Assembly: GCF_018614055.1 (NCBI RefSeq)
Contig: NZ_JAGGPB010000009.1
Span: 1-42,145 of the forward strand
Direction: 5' to 3'
From: Streptomyces sp. ISL-98
GTDB lineage: Bacteria; Actinomycetota; Actinomycetes; Streptomycetales; Streptomycetaceae
Length of the DNA: 42,145 nucleotides
The notes beneath the pieces were generated by a model, which searched no databases, had not been told where the DNA came from, and worked only from the letters and a program-made list of their open reading frames with translations. This document shows, in pieces, positions 24,346 to 31,808 of this stretch. The position numbers were made by a program, and so were the translations under genes. Each line of letters starts with the position of its first letter. Position 1 is the first letter of the stretch.

Positions 24346-25266
24346 TCAGCGCCGCGACTGCTGCTGTGACGCGGCGGTGAGCCGAGCGATCGCACTGACC
24401 AACTCTGGTTCGTCGGAGAGGTCAATGTTGCGCTGGTCGCCGGCATAGCTGATGAGCCCGAGCATGCGGTGGACGGTCGCGGCCTCCGCCTGTTGAAGCT
24501 GCCACTTCTCGTCGCCGAGGTCGCGCTGTTCGTCGGTGACGTACTTCTCCGGTGCGGCACGGAACCGGGCATCCTCGGCGAGGCAGCCCTTCAGGGCCGT
24601 AGGCCACGCCATTGACTGGACTGTCGGCTCCATCCCGTTACGAGCGCCCGATGCTGCGGCGTCGGGGTCACTGATGGCGGCCATGATCTGGGCCTCGCGT
24701 GACTGGTCGGCTCGCTGTTGCAGATCGGGCAGAGCAGCGAGGCGGGCGGCCGTCGCCCGGATCGTACGGGCGTGGCGCATCGCCCAGTCCCGTTCCGCTC
24801 GTCGGCTGCGTCGCTCGCGGGCGTCTTCAACGCGCTCGCTCTGGGTGCGGGGCAGGGTCCCGTCCGGCCGCGGGTGGGCTCTGCTGAGTTGGAGGTGGCG
24901 GCGCTCGGCAGACTGACGGCTTTTCACCTCAAGGGCGGTGGCGATGCGTGCCCAGGTGATCCGCTTGGTGCGAGCCAGGGTGATGAGTGTCAGCTCGTCG
25001 CTCTCTAGCTTCTCCCTCAGCGTGCGGATCACCAGCAGTGCGGCCAGGATGTCCGTCTCGGTCGCATCCGGATCCAGAAGACCCTGGGCACGCTGGCAGA
25101 TCCGGTCGTAGCTGCGTGCGATCTCCGCTAAGCGTCTGGCGCGAGGGGGCCCTTGGGCAGGTATGCGGCGGATTCCGCCAGGAGCTTCCAGCAGGTGCCC
25201 CCAGGCGCGTTCCTTGTCTGTCTCGGCTTCGGGGCGCTGCCCCGTCCGCGTCGATGTCGTCCTCAT
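24346..25266 (-). CDS. Helical, charged protein of unknown function (possible DNA-binding regulator)
   Basis: 306 residues, largely alpha-helical and rich in Arg, Ala and Glu. The central part ELTLITLARTKRITWARIATALEVKSRQSAERRHLQL (about residues 91-127) reads like a helix-turn-helix followed by a basic helix. This pattern occurs in a group of uncharacterised Streptomyces proteins sometimes labelled HSP18 transcriptional regulators. It is the last gene of a three-gene operon, overlapping the small membrane protein by four bases. The C-terminus (DLSDEPELVSAIARLTAASQQ) is polar. I suggest a regulatory role but cannot support a specific one. Confidence 0.6.
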   Translation of the reverse strand: MRTTSTRTGQRPEAETDKERAWGHLLEAPGGIRRIPAQGPPRARRLAEIARSYDRICQRAQGLLDPDATETDILAALLVIRTLREKLESDELTLITLARTKRITWARIATALEVKSRQSAERRHLQLSRAHPRPDGTLPRTQSERVEDARERRSRRAERDWAMRHARTIRATAARLAALPDLQQRADQSREAQIMAAISDPDAAASGARNGMEPTVQSMAWPTALKGCLAEDARFRAAPEKYVTDEQRDLGDEKWQLQQAEAATVHRMLGLISYAGDQRNIDLSDEPELVSAIARLTAASQQQSRR

Positions 25267-25514
25267 GACGACTCTTTTCGTCGTCTGTCGGACGACATTT
25301 TCAGGAGATGCTGCCGCCGGGTTCGGCGGCCGGACTGGCAGACACCGGGCCCGGATGGCGCGTCAGTCATGCGCGGCCGCCCGGCCGCAGAGGTCTGTTT
25401 TCGCAGCTTGCGGCGCCACTGGGCGCGCAGCACGCTGCCGACGATCATGGTGATCGCAAACAGCAGCGTGGCGATGTACTGAGCCGTGGCGTCACGGATG
25501 ACGGAAGTCAGCAT
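25263..25514 (-). CDS. Small single-pass membrane protein, middle gene of a three-gene operon
   Basis: 83 residues from ATG 25514, which begins seven bases after the stop of the preceding gene. One clear membrane helix, ATAQYIATLLFAITMIVGSVL, is followed by a strongly basic region (RAQWRRKLRKQ) that should stay in the cytoplasm, and a polar Arg/Ser-rich tail. Its stop overlaps the next start (ATGA at 25263-25266). Function unknown; tight coupling with the charged helical protein suggests they act together, perhaps with the membrane protein as anchor. Confidence 0.5.
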   Translation of the reverse strand: MLTSVIRDATAQYIATLLFAITMIVGSVLRAQWRRKLRKQTSAAGRPRMTDAPSGPGVCQSGRRTRRQHLLKMSSDRRRKESS

Positions 25515-25521
25515 CGTCAGG

Positions 25522-25782
25522 TCAGCCCACGTCGAAGACGTGCGCTTCACTCCTCACAGAGGTTGGCAGTGCGGGGTGTGCCCGCCCGGAATTGGCGTAC
25601 GCGAACCCAAGCGACGCGGCCGGCGTACGCGCTCGTGGCGAGTACCGCTGTCCGGCCGCGGCACCAGCCGCGCACATCCGGGGAGAGTCTGCCGGGCCTG
25701 ATCCCGTGGCAAGTGCCATCCCGGCGCGACCGCCAGAACCGCTACCCTTCGCCACCTCCCCAAGGTAGACCATTTCGGGCAT
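25522..25782 (-). CDS. Small protein of unknown function, first gene of a three-gene operon
   Basis: 86 residues from ATG 25782, with GGAAGGGG eight bases upstream, and a perfect 15-bp palindrome 22 bases upstream of the start. The sequence begins MPEMVYLGEVAKGSGSGG and is otherwise Ala/Gly/Ser-rich with no recognised domain. The composition alone would not be convincing; the ribosome site, the operator-like palindrome and the short spacing to the next gene are the support. Confidence 0.4.
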   Translation of the reverse strand: MPEMVYLGEVAKGSGSGGRAGMALATGSGPADSPRMCAAGAAAGQRYSPRARTPAASLGFAYANSGRAHPALPTSVRSEAHVFDVG

Positions 25783-25803
25783 AGCGCTGCCCCTTCCGTA
25801 TTT

Positions 25804-25818
25804 GGAACGTCACGTTCC
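25804..25818. promoter_or_regulatory. 15-bp perfect palindrome upstream of the three-gene operon
   Basis: GGAACGT and ACGTTCC flank a single C. Its position just before the ribosome site of the first gene suits an operator at or near the transcription start. Confidence 0.5.
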
Positions 25819-25847
25819 GGAGGCATTCGGACGCTGATTAAGCCGGT

Positions 25848-26153
25848 ATGCGCGATGAGGCGCCTCGGCGGTTCATCACGGTCGCCAGCCAGCGCAGGAC
25901 CGGGAGATCTCTGATGCGGCTGGCCACGCTGCTTGGCGGCACAGTCGCGAAGCCCACGGGGCGCTGGCCGAAGCTCACCGCTGGCGTGTGGGTGCCGCCT
26001 CGAACTGGGGATGGGGTCGATGCGCTTGGGCGGAATACGCGCCGCGACGCAGGTCTTCCCGCTTACGTCGCAGCATCAGATCCCCTAGTGAAATGGGCTT
26101 CTCAAGAGGGTCTCCCAGGGATTCTCAAACGACGCCGACAGCAGCCTTATTGA
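25848..26153 (+). other. Gap of ~370 bp with one doubtful ORF
   Basis: Between the palindrome at 25818 and the IS630 fragment, one frame is open for 101 codons (MRLATLLGGTVAKPTGRWPKL in its middle). There is no good ribosome site and no recognised motif, and its end (KRRRQQPY) runs into the sequence flanking the IS630 relic. I see no other gene; the stretch is probably IS flank or decayed sequence. Confidence 0.2.
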
Positions 26154-26190
26154 TCCGGAACGGTAGGTGTTCTGGCTCGTTGATCTCTGC

Positions 26191-26349
26191 GTGAGTGAAC
26201 TGGTAGGGGATGCATGGCAGTTGTCGCCGTCGGCGCAGGAGGCGCTGCGAATGCGGGCGGTGGCCGCGCTGGTGGCGGGCCGGGACCGTGAGGTTGTCGC
26301 GGCAGTGGGGCACCAGCACCCCGGCCGGACGGCACCCCCCGTCGTCTGA
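26191..26349 (+). pseudogene. N-terminal fragment of an IS630-family transposase gene
   Basis: GTG at 26191 opens with VSELVGDAWQLSPSAQEALRM, then RAVAALVAGRDREVVAAV, the start of the N-terminal helix-turn-helix typical of IS630-type transposases. After about 38 residues homology ends and the frame stops at 26349. The DDE catalytic part (~300 residues) is absent. The bases upstream (AACGGTAGGTGTTCTGG) may retain the element's left terminal repeat. Confidence 0.6.
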
Positions 26350-26409
26350 GCCCGAGATGGCCCCGCGAACCCGCCCCCGGTTCGCGGGGCCACTCCCATT
26401 CCGGGCCCG

Positions 26410-27096
26410 CTACTTGACCGGCTTCCAGATCCCGCAGCCCTCCGACTTGAACAGCCCGTCCGACGGCCGGATCGTCACCGTGATCTCCCGGGCCGCGTTC
26501 GCGAAGTTGTTGTCGATGATCTCCCCGGCCTTCGTCGCCCGTTCCCAGTAACAGTTATCCAGCTGACCTCGCGTCCGGTACGTCCCCGGCTGGATGAACT
26601 CCGCATCGTCCGACTCATCCGGGTCCGGCTCAGCCCGCACCTCGCACTCGCCGTCGCCGTACCACCGCTCGTACTTCCCTGACGCCGCCTGCTTCAGCGT
26701 CTTCGTCCACTTCGGGCACAGCTTGGGGATTCCCGCCTCCAGCATCGCCTGGTTGTCCCCCTCCAGCTGGCTCGCCAGCCACTGAGGCCGCGACGATCCA
26801 GGAGCCCCACTCACCGGCAACGACTCGCAAATGTCCTATACGTACTCCGACGCCGAGGCGTACAGGGAGTCGACGACCCACCCCTTCTCCCCCGCCAGCT
26901 TGTCGATCTCTTCCTCTGGAGTCTCCGGGATCTCCGGCTCTGCAGGTTCCACCGTCTCTGGCTCGACCGCCGGGGCGCTGGACGTTGGCGGCGTGCTCGG
27001 CTCCGCGTCCGGCTCTTCGTCCCCGCCCGAACACCCCGACAGCACCACCACCGCCACCCCGACCACGACGCACCCCGCTCTACGCATACGTCTCAT
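26410..27096 (-). pseudogene. Secreted lipoprotein gene interrupted by an in-frame TAG
   Basis: The N-terminal part (86 codons from ATG 27096) has a signal peptide ending in the lipobox VVLSGC and then an acidic Pro/Thr/Glu-rich linker (PAEPEIPETPEEEIDKLAGE). A TAG at 26836-26838 follows SLYASASEYV. The same frame continues without shift as DICESLPVSGAPGSSRPQWLASQLEG and on to PSDGLFKSEGCGIWKPVK at 26410. The downstream part is clearly protein-like, with four Cys (for example DNCYWERA, SEGCGIW) that suggest disulphides, so both halves were one lipoprotein of about 228 residues. Either a nonsense mutation (probably GAG or CAG to TAG) or read-through applies. Function unknown; the type is common in Streptomyces. 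Confidence 0.72.
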
Positions 27097-27255
27097 ACAG
27101 CGCAGGATGACAGTGCACCCGGGCAGGGAGGAACCGAAACACCCACTACTGAGATTCGTCGCGTGATGTCGCTAACCGGCCCGCACACACGTTGATGGGC
27201 AACCGTAGATGTGCATTGCGGGCGATGCGTTACTCCACTGTCGTATATGCCCGCT

Positions 27256-28429
27256 AGCCTCGCGCTTTCATGTGCGTGGTCGTCCATGCCTTGATCAAAT
27301 AAGCGGAGAGTGCTGCTGACCTGCAACGATGGGACTTGTCTAGGGTCCTGTTGGCTGCACGGAAAGAAGCACTCTCCAGGTGAGCAAGCGTATCGGGTTG
27401 TACCCGCGTGTCCGTGTCGAGGGCGGTGGCAGAGGGACGGTCTCGCAGGCCGGGGTGGTGCTGCTGGTCGAGACGGTCCGCAAGTCCGGCCTGGACACCG
27501 CGATATCGGCGGCAATGGCGCCGTGGCGCAAGCCGCGGACAGTGCACGACCCGGGCAAGGTCCTGCTGGATGTCGCGCTCGCGACGGCTCTGGGCGGGGA
27601 CTGCCTCGCCGATGCCGCCATGCTGCGGGCCGAGCCCGACGTGTTCGGCCTGGTGGCATCCGACCCCACAGTCTCCCGGCTCATCGACGTCCTCGCCGCA
27701 GCCGGCCCGAAGGCCCTCACCGCGATCCGGTCGGCGCGGGCAGAAGTACGGTCGCGGGTCTGGGAGTTGGCCGGGGCGAACGGTCCGGCCGCCGATGGCA
27801 GCGTCATCGTGGACATCGACGGCGTGCTGGTGCTTGCGCACTCCGAGAAGCAGGACGCCACCGCGACCTGGAAGAAGACCTTCGGCCATCATCCCCTCGT
27901 CGCGTTCGTCGACCACGGGCAAGCCGGGTCCGGGGAGCCGGTGGCCGCGCTGCTTCGGCCCGGCAACGCGGGCTCCAACACCGCGAGCGATCACATCACC
28001 ACCACCCGGCTCGCCCTGGCCCAACTCCCCAAACACCTGCGGCGGGGACGGCAGACACTGATCCGCACCGACTCCGCCGGCGGCACCCACGCCTTCCTCG
28101 AATGGCTGTCCCGGCGGGGCCGGTGGCTGTCGTATTCCGTCGGCATGACCATCACCGACGCCCTCCACCAAGCCACCCTGAAGATCCCGAAGAAGGCGTG
28201 GACACCGGCCTATGACGCCGGCGGCACCGAGCGGCCCGGCGCCTGGGTCGCGGAGATCACCGACATGCCTGACCTGAGCACGTGGCCGAAGGGTATGCGG
28301 CTGATCGTCCGCAAGGAACGGCCGCACCCCGGCGCCCAGTTGCGCTTCACCGATCTCGACGGACTGCGGCTGACCTGCTTCGCGACCAACACCAAAGTCG
28401 GTCAGCTCGCCGACCTTGAACTGCGTCAC
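27256..28429 (+). mobile_element. IS1380-family element, truncated on the right by an IS3 element
   Basis: The left end is placed near 27256 by comparison with the complete IS1380 element at 29909: a CTCGC..TTTC-like terminal stretch about 50 bp before the leader hairpin. The right third, including the end of the transposase gene and the right terminal repeat, is missing; IS3 sequence starts at 28430. Confidence 0.7.
27305..27377 (+). promoter_or_regulatory. Leader inverted repeat of the truncated IS1380
   Basis: GGAGAGTGCT (27305-27314) and AGCACTCTCC (27368-27377) are perfect complements enclosing the motif CTTGTCTAGGG (27335-27345). The 3' arm ends two bases before the transposase GTG. 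The same layout recurs in the second IS1380 copy. Confidence 0.7.
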
Positions 28430-28432
28430 TGA
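27380..28432 (+). pseudogene. IS1380-family transposase, C-terminally truncated
   Basis: 350 residues from GTG 27380, against about 468 in the complete copy. Two of the three catalytic acidic residues are present, in IVDIDGVLVLAHSEKQ and LIRTDSAGGTHAF. The third (Glu in a VEDRIRCGKDTG-type motif) lies in the lost C-terminus, so the protein should be inactive. The frame ends ADLELRH followed by TGA, and that stop is contributed by the left end of the inserted IS3 (TGACCTTCCCC). Identity with the second IS1380 transposase is moderate, so these are different IS1380 elements. Confidence 0.85.
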
Positions 28433-28481
28433 CCTTCCCCTCGTAGCGTAGAGACCGTGAGTGCAGGGGAAGTTGAGGGTC

Positions 28482-28772
28482 ATGGCGGGCAAGAGGCGGA
28501 AGTTCGACGCGGAGTTCCGTGAGGGGGCTGTGCGGATTGTGGCGGAGACCGGCAAGCCGATCCCACTGGTCGCGAAGGACCTCGGGATCAACGAGACGAC
28601 GCTGGCCACCTGGGTGTCGAGGGCACGGGCGGCCGGCAAGGCCGGTCCGACGGGTGAGAGCGAGGAACTTGCGCGGTTGCGACGGGAGAATGCCCAGCTC
28701 AAGCGGGACAACAAGGAGCTGGTCATGGAGCGTGATGTCCTCAAACGCTGCATGGTCCTGTGGGTGAAGTAG
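28482..28772 (+). CDS. IS3-family OrfA (helix-turn-helix protein)
   Basis: 96 residues from ATG 28482. The N-terminal half KRRKFDAEFREGAVRIVAETGKPIPLVAKDLGINETTLATWVSRA is the classic IS3/IS911 OrfA helix-turn-helix that binds the terminal repeats. The C-terminal half (ELARLRRENAQLKRDNKELVMERDVLKRC) is the leucine-zipper-like coiled coil. The gene overlaps orfB by 13 bases in the -1 frame, the arrangement from which the OrfAB fusion transposase is made by programmed -1 frameshifting. It is intact. Confidence 0.92.
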   Translation: MAGKRRKFDAEFREGAVRIVAETGKPIPLVAKDLGINETTLATWVSRARAAGKAGPTGESEELARLRRENAQLKRDNKELVMERDVLKRCMVLWVK

Positions 28773-29701
28773 CTGTTGCGGACCCGGCGGCGCTCGTCGG
28801 GGTGATCAGCGACCAGAGGACCGATTTTAAGATTCCGCATCGCACCTCCTGTCGAGCCCTGGGGGTGTCGGAGGCGTGGTTCTACAAGTGGCGGCGCAGA
28901 CCGTCCGAGCCGACGAAACGCGAGGTCAGACGGGCACTGCTGGCCGAGCGGATCTCGTACTTCTTCGACCGATCGGGCCGCACCTACGGCTCGCCGAGGA
29001 TCACGCTGGATTTGTGGGAGGAGGGCTGGCAGGTGTCGCAGAACACCGTCGCCGACATCATGGCCGAGCTCGGCCTGCAGGGCCGCAAGCCACCACGCCG
29101 CCGGCGTTCGCTGACCCGTCCCGGGAAGCGGAAGACGGCACGTGACCGGGTGCTGCGCAGGTTCGACGCGATCGCGCCGAACATCTTGTGGTGGGGCGAC
29201 ATGACCGAGATCGACACCGACGAGGGCAAGCTCTACCTCGCGAGCGTGCACGACGCGTTCTCCCGCCGGGCCCTGGGCTATGCGATGGGCGACCGGCACG
29301 ACACGACGCTGGTCAGCGCCGCCCTGCAGATGGCGATCGCGACCAGAGGCGGCCAAGTGGACGGCGTCATTTTCCACACCGACCGCGGATCGGAGTACAA
29401 CTCCGAGGCGTTCAGGCAGCTTTGTGGCAGGTGGGGCGTGGTGCAGTCGATGGGCCGTGTCGGCTCCGCCCTGGACAACGCCGCCGCGGAGTCGTTCCAC
29501 TCGGTCCTCAAGGTCGAATACGTCCACCGACACCGTTTCGCCACCCGCGCCGAGGCGCGACTGAAGACCGCCACCTGGATCGCGGACTTCTACAACACCA
29601 AACGACGCCACAGCGCGGCCAGCGGGCAACCACCCGTCGAGTTCGAACGGATCATCCAACAAGCGCGAGCTCGGCCCGATCAACAAGACCGGGCCGCATA
29701 A
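28760..29701 (+). CDS. IS3-family OrfB (DDE transposase catalytic part)
   Basis: 313 residues if begun at GTG 28760. The three catalytic residues are all present: Asp in WWGDMTEIDTDEG, Asp in FHTDRGSEYNSEAF, and Glu in DNAAAESFHSVLK, with the usual 35-residue spacing of the last two. An HTH_21 stretch (RTYGSPRITLDLWEEG) precedes the core. The protein is probably made as an OrfAB fusion by frameshift from orfA. It appears intact, so this element may still be active. Confidence 0.93.
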   Translation: MGEVAVADPAALVGVISDQRTDFKIPHRTSCRALGVSEAWFYKWRRRPSEPTKREVRRALLAERISYFFDRSGRTYGSPRITLDLWEEGWQVSQNTVADIMAELGLQGRKPPRRRRSLTRPGKRKTARDRVLRRFDAIAPNILWWGDMTEIDTDEGKLYLASVHDAFSRRALGYAMGDRHDTTLVSAALQMAIATRGGQVDGVIFHTDRGSEYNSEAFRQLCGRWGVVQSMGRVGSALDNAAAESFHSVLKVEYVHRHRFATRAEARLKTATWIADFYNTKRRHSAASGQPPVEFERIIQQARARPDQQDRAA

Positions 29702-29732
29702 CCAACGTCTCTACGAAATCTGGGGATTGACA

Positions 29733-29908
29733 GGTACTCCCTGAGCCACGCGGGACATTCCTGAACACACGCTTGAAACACCCGTTACCTCGCACGGTCG
29801 GAGGTGTCGTAGGGGTCACCACGGCACCGACCGGACCACACACGTCCTGCTGAGCGAACACGCCGCCCCGGCCCCATCAGAGATCCAGAACCTCCAATTA
29901 CTGTCGAA
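29733..29908. other. Spacer between IS3 and the second IS1380
   Basis: 176 bp without a supported gene. It does not contain the missing part of the first IS1380 and its origin is not recognisable. Confidence 0.4.
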
Positions 29909-29957
29909 TTAACCTCGCCGTTTCGGTTGGGGCTGGTCCGGATGCTGGCCGGAACGC

Positions 29958-30028
29958 GAAAGTGCCTTCCTGAGCTGGGACGATGACCTTGTCTAGGGGT
30001 TTGATCGTCGCCAGCGGAAGGCACTTTC
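29958..30028 (+). promoter_or_regulatory. Long leader hairpin masking the transposase ribosome site
   Basis: GAAAGTGCCTTCC (29958-29970) pairs perfectly with GGAAGGCACTTTC (30016-30028), and after a 3-base bulge GCTGG pairs with CCAGC. The right arm contains GGAAGG, the ribosome site for the GTG at 30032. The loop holds CTTGTCTAGGG (29988-29998), as in the other IS1380 copy. Confidence 0.8.
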
Positions 30029-30031
30029 TAC

Positions 30032-31438
30032 GTGCAGGTTATCGGTTCCCGTCCCAGGCTGACGGTGTCCGCTGACGGGTCGGGGGTGGTCGGGCATGCC
30101 GGAGCGCGGTTGCTGGCTGATCTCGCCGATGCGACCGGGCTGACCAGCGCGTACTCCACCGCGTTGCGGCCGTTGAGGCCGCGCGGGACCGGCCACGACC
30201 CGGGCCGGATCATGACGGACCTCGCGGTGATGCTCGCTGACGGCGGCGAGACCATCACGGATCTGGCCGTCCTGCGCGACCAGAGTGGGGTGTTCGGCCC
30301 GGTGGCCTCCACACCCACGGCCTGGCGACTGCTCGCCGCCATCGACGAGCGAGGGCTGGCCCGGCTGCGGACGGCCCGGGCCGCAGCCCGGGAGATCGCC
30401 TGGCTGCAGGCCGCCGAGACCGGTGAGGGCATACCCGCCGCCCAAGCCGGCGGACGCGCACTACCCGGCCTGATCCTGGACATCGACGCCACCTTGGTGA
30501 CCTGTCACTCGGAGAAGGAGCAGGCCGCCGCCACCTACAAAGGCGGCTTCGGCTACCACCCGCTGCTGTGTTTCCTGGCCAACACCGGCGAGGCCTTGGC
30601 CGGGCTGCTGCGGCCCGGCAATGCTGGCGCGAACACCGCCGCCGACCACATCAGCGTGCTCGATGACGCGCTCGCTCAGATCCCTGACGCCCACCGCTAC
30701 GGCACCGACATCCTGGTCCGCGCGGACAGTGCGGGCAGCGCGAAGGCGTTCCTGGCCCACCTACGCGGCCTGCAAGCAAGCGGCATGACCATTGCGTTCT
30801 CCGTCGGCACTGCGGTCACCGACCACGTCCGCCGCGCGATCCTGTCCCTGCCCGACCACCTCTGGCACCCCGCTCTCGACCAGGACGGCACCCTGCGAGA
30901 AGGCGCCGAGGTCGCCGAGCTGACCGGAGCGGTCGACCTGACCGCCTACCCGGTCGGCACCCGCATGATCGTGCGCCGCGAAAGCCCTCACCCCGGCGCC
31001 CAACTCTCCTTGTTCGACCAGGACGAAGGCATGCGCCACCAGGTGTTCCTCACCGACACCCCCTACGGGAGCGGAGGCCCGATCCAGCACCTGGAGGTCC
31101 GCCACCGCGGCCATGCGACCGTGGAGGACCGCATCCGCTGCGGCAAGGACACCGGCTTCGGCCGCTTCCCCTCCCGCCACTTCCCGGTCAACACCGCCTG
31201 GCTCGAGCTCGCCCTCACCGCGATCGACCTGCTCGCCTGGACCCGCACCCTGCTACTGAACGGCGACCTCGCCACCGCCGAGCCTAAGAAGCTCCGCTAC
31301 CGCCTGCTACACGTCGCCGCCCGCCTCACCCGCGGAGGCCGCCGTCTGCACTTGCGGATCTCCAAGACCTGGCCCTGGAGACACGAGCTGGCCATCGCGT
31401 TCCACCGCCTCGCCGCCCTGCCCCGCCCGGCAACCTGA
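30032..31438 (+). CDS. IS1380-family transposase, full length
   Basis: 468 residues from GTG 30032. Catalytic residues are expected in LILDIDATLVTCHSEKEQ (Asp), DILVRADSAGSAKAF (Asp) and HATVEDRIRCGKDTGFGRFP (Glu). The long insertion domain between the second and third is normal for the family (RMIVRRESPHPGAQLSLF). The C-terminus LHLRISKTWPWRHELAIAFHRLAALP is the usual ending. No frameshift is seen, and with both terminal repeats present the element could be functional. Confidence 0.93.
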   Translation: MQVIGSRPRLTVSADGSGVVGHAGARLLADLADATGLTSAYSTALRPLRPRGTGHDPGRIMTDLAVMLADGGETITDLAVLRDQSGVFGPVASTPTAWRLLAAIDERGLARLRTARAAAREIAWLQAAETGEGIPAAQAGGRALPGLILDIDATLVTCHSEKEQAAATYKGGFGYHPLLCFLANTGEALAGLLRPGNAGANTAADHISVLDDALAQIPDAHRYGTDILVRADSAGSAKAFLAHLRGLQASGMTIAFSVGTAVTDHVRRAILSLPDHLWHPALDQDGTLREGAEVAELTGAVDLTAYPVGTRMIVRRESPHPGAQLSLFDQDEGMRHQVFLTDTPYGSGGPIQHLEVRHRGHATVEDRIRCGKDTGFGRFPSRHFPVNTAWLELALTAIDLLAWTRTLLLNGDLATAEPKKLRYRLLHVAARLTRGGRRLHLRISKTWPWRHELAIAFHRLAALPRPAT

Positions 31439-31597
31439 CCGATAAACCGGCCCTGCCCGCCCACGACCCGAGGAACCCTGGAGCACCCGGCCCGCGCGCC
31501 GGGCACCAGCCATGCACACCCCTCGCCCAGCAATCGACGCCCAACGTCAAGACATCAACCCAGCTCAGCCGACCTCAACTGAAACGCGGAGGTTAAG

Positions 31598-31777
31598 GTG
31601 TCGTCGTTCGGGACCGGCTTGCCCACCGGGGCTGACCTGCACAAACCGGCGGTCTGCGATTGGGGGGCTTCTACCTCCGGCAGTGGTCCCGGTCCCCCGC
31701 TGGGGGGGGCAACCGTCCAGCCAACGGTTCAGCTGCCTTCCGGTGCAACCCCTGTCTGGCGTTCTCAGCAGGTTTGA
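31598..31777 (+). other. Possible 3' gene fragment after IS1380, in a ~370-bp gap
   Basis: Immediately right of the IS1380 end a frame of 59 codons (ADLHKPAVCDWGASTSGSGPG in part) is open to a TGA at 31777. It could be the tail of a gene cut by the IS, but there is no recognised motif. A run of eight G lies near 31700. The remainder to 31808 shows nothing. Confidence 0.2.
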
Positions 31778-31808
31778 GGCCCGTGCGCGGGTGCGCGGGT
31801 GTGAGTGC

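Larger units (their letters stand above)
28430..29732 (+). mobile_element. Complete IS3-family insertion sequence (~1.3 kb)
   Basis: Imperfect terminal inverted repeats: the left end TGACCTTCCCC...CGTAGAGAC (28430-28455) is mirrored at the right by GTCTCTACG...GGGGATTGACA (29707-29732). It carries overlapping orfA and orfB. I see no matching short target duplication at the two flanks, and the missing remainder of the IS1380 is not found on the right, so a deletion or recombination followed insertion. Confidence 0.82.
29909..31596 (+). mobile_element. Complete IS1380-family insertion sequence (1.69 kb)
   Basis: Terminal inverted repeats are visible: the left TTAACCTCGCCGTTTCGG begins at 29909, and the reverse complement of the right end reads TTAACCTCCGCGTTTCAG from 31596. 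About 20 of the first 26 positions agree. The length is normal for the family. A 4-bp target duplication is not evident (CGAA left, GGTG right). Confidence 0.82.

Noticed and set aside
27254..29686. Very long minus-strand open frame (about 810 codons) across the IS1380 and IS3 elements
   Set aside because: It lies antisense to two clear transposase genes with catalytic motifs and has the Arg/Gly/Val-rich composition of a GC-driven shadow frame.
28430..29732. Composite transposon formed by the two IS1380 copies around IS3
   Set aside because: The left IS1380 lacks its right end and catalytic Glu, and the two copies differ in sequence, so they cannot act as matched flanking elements.
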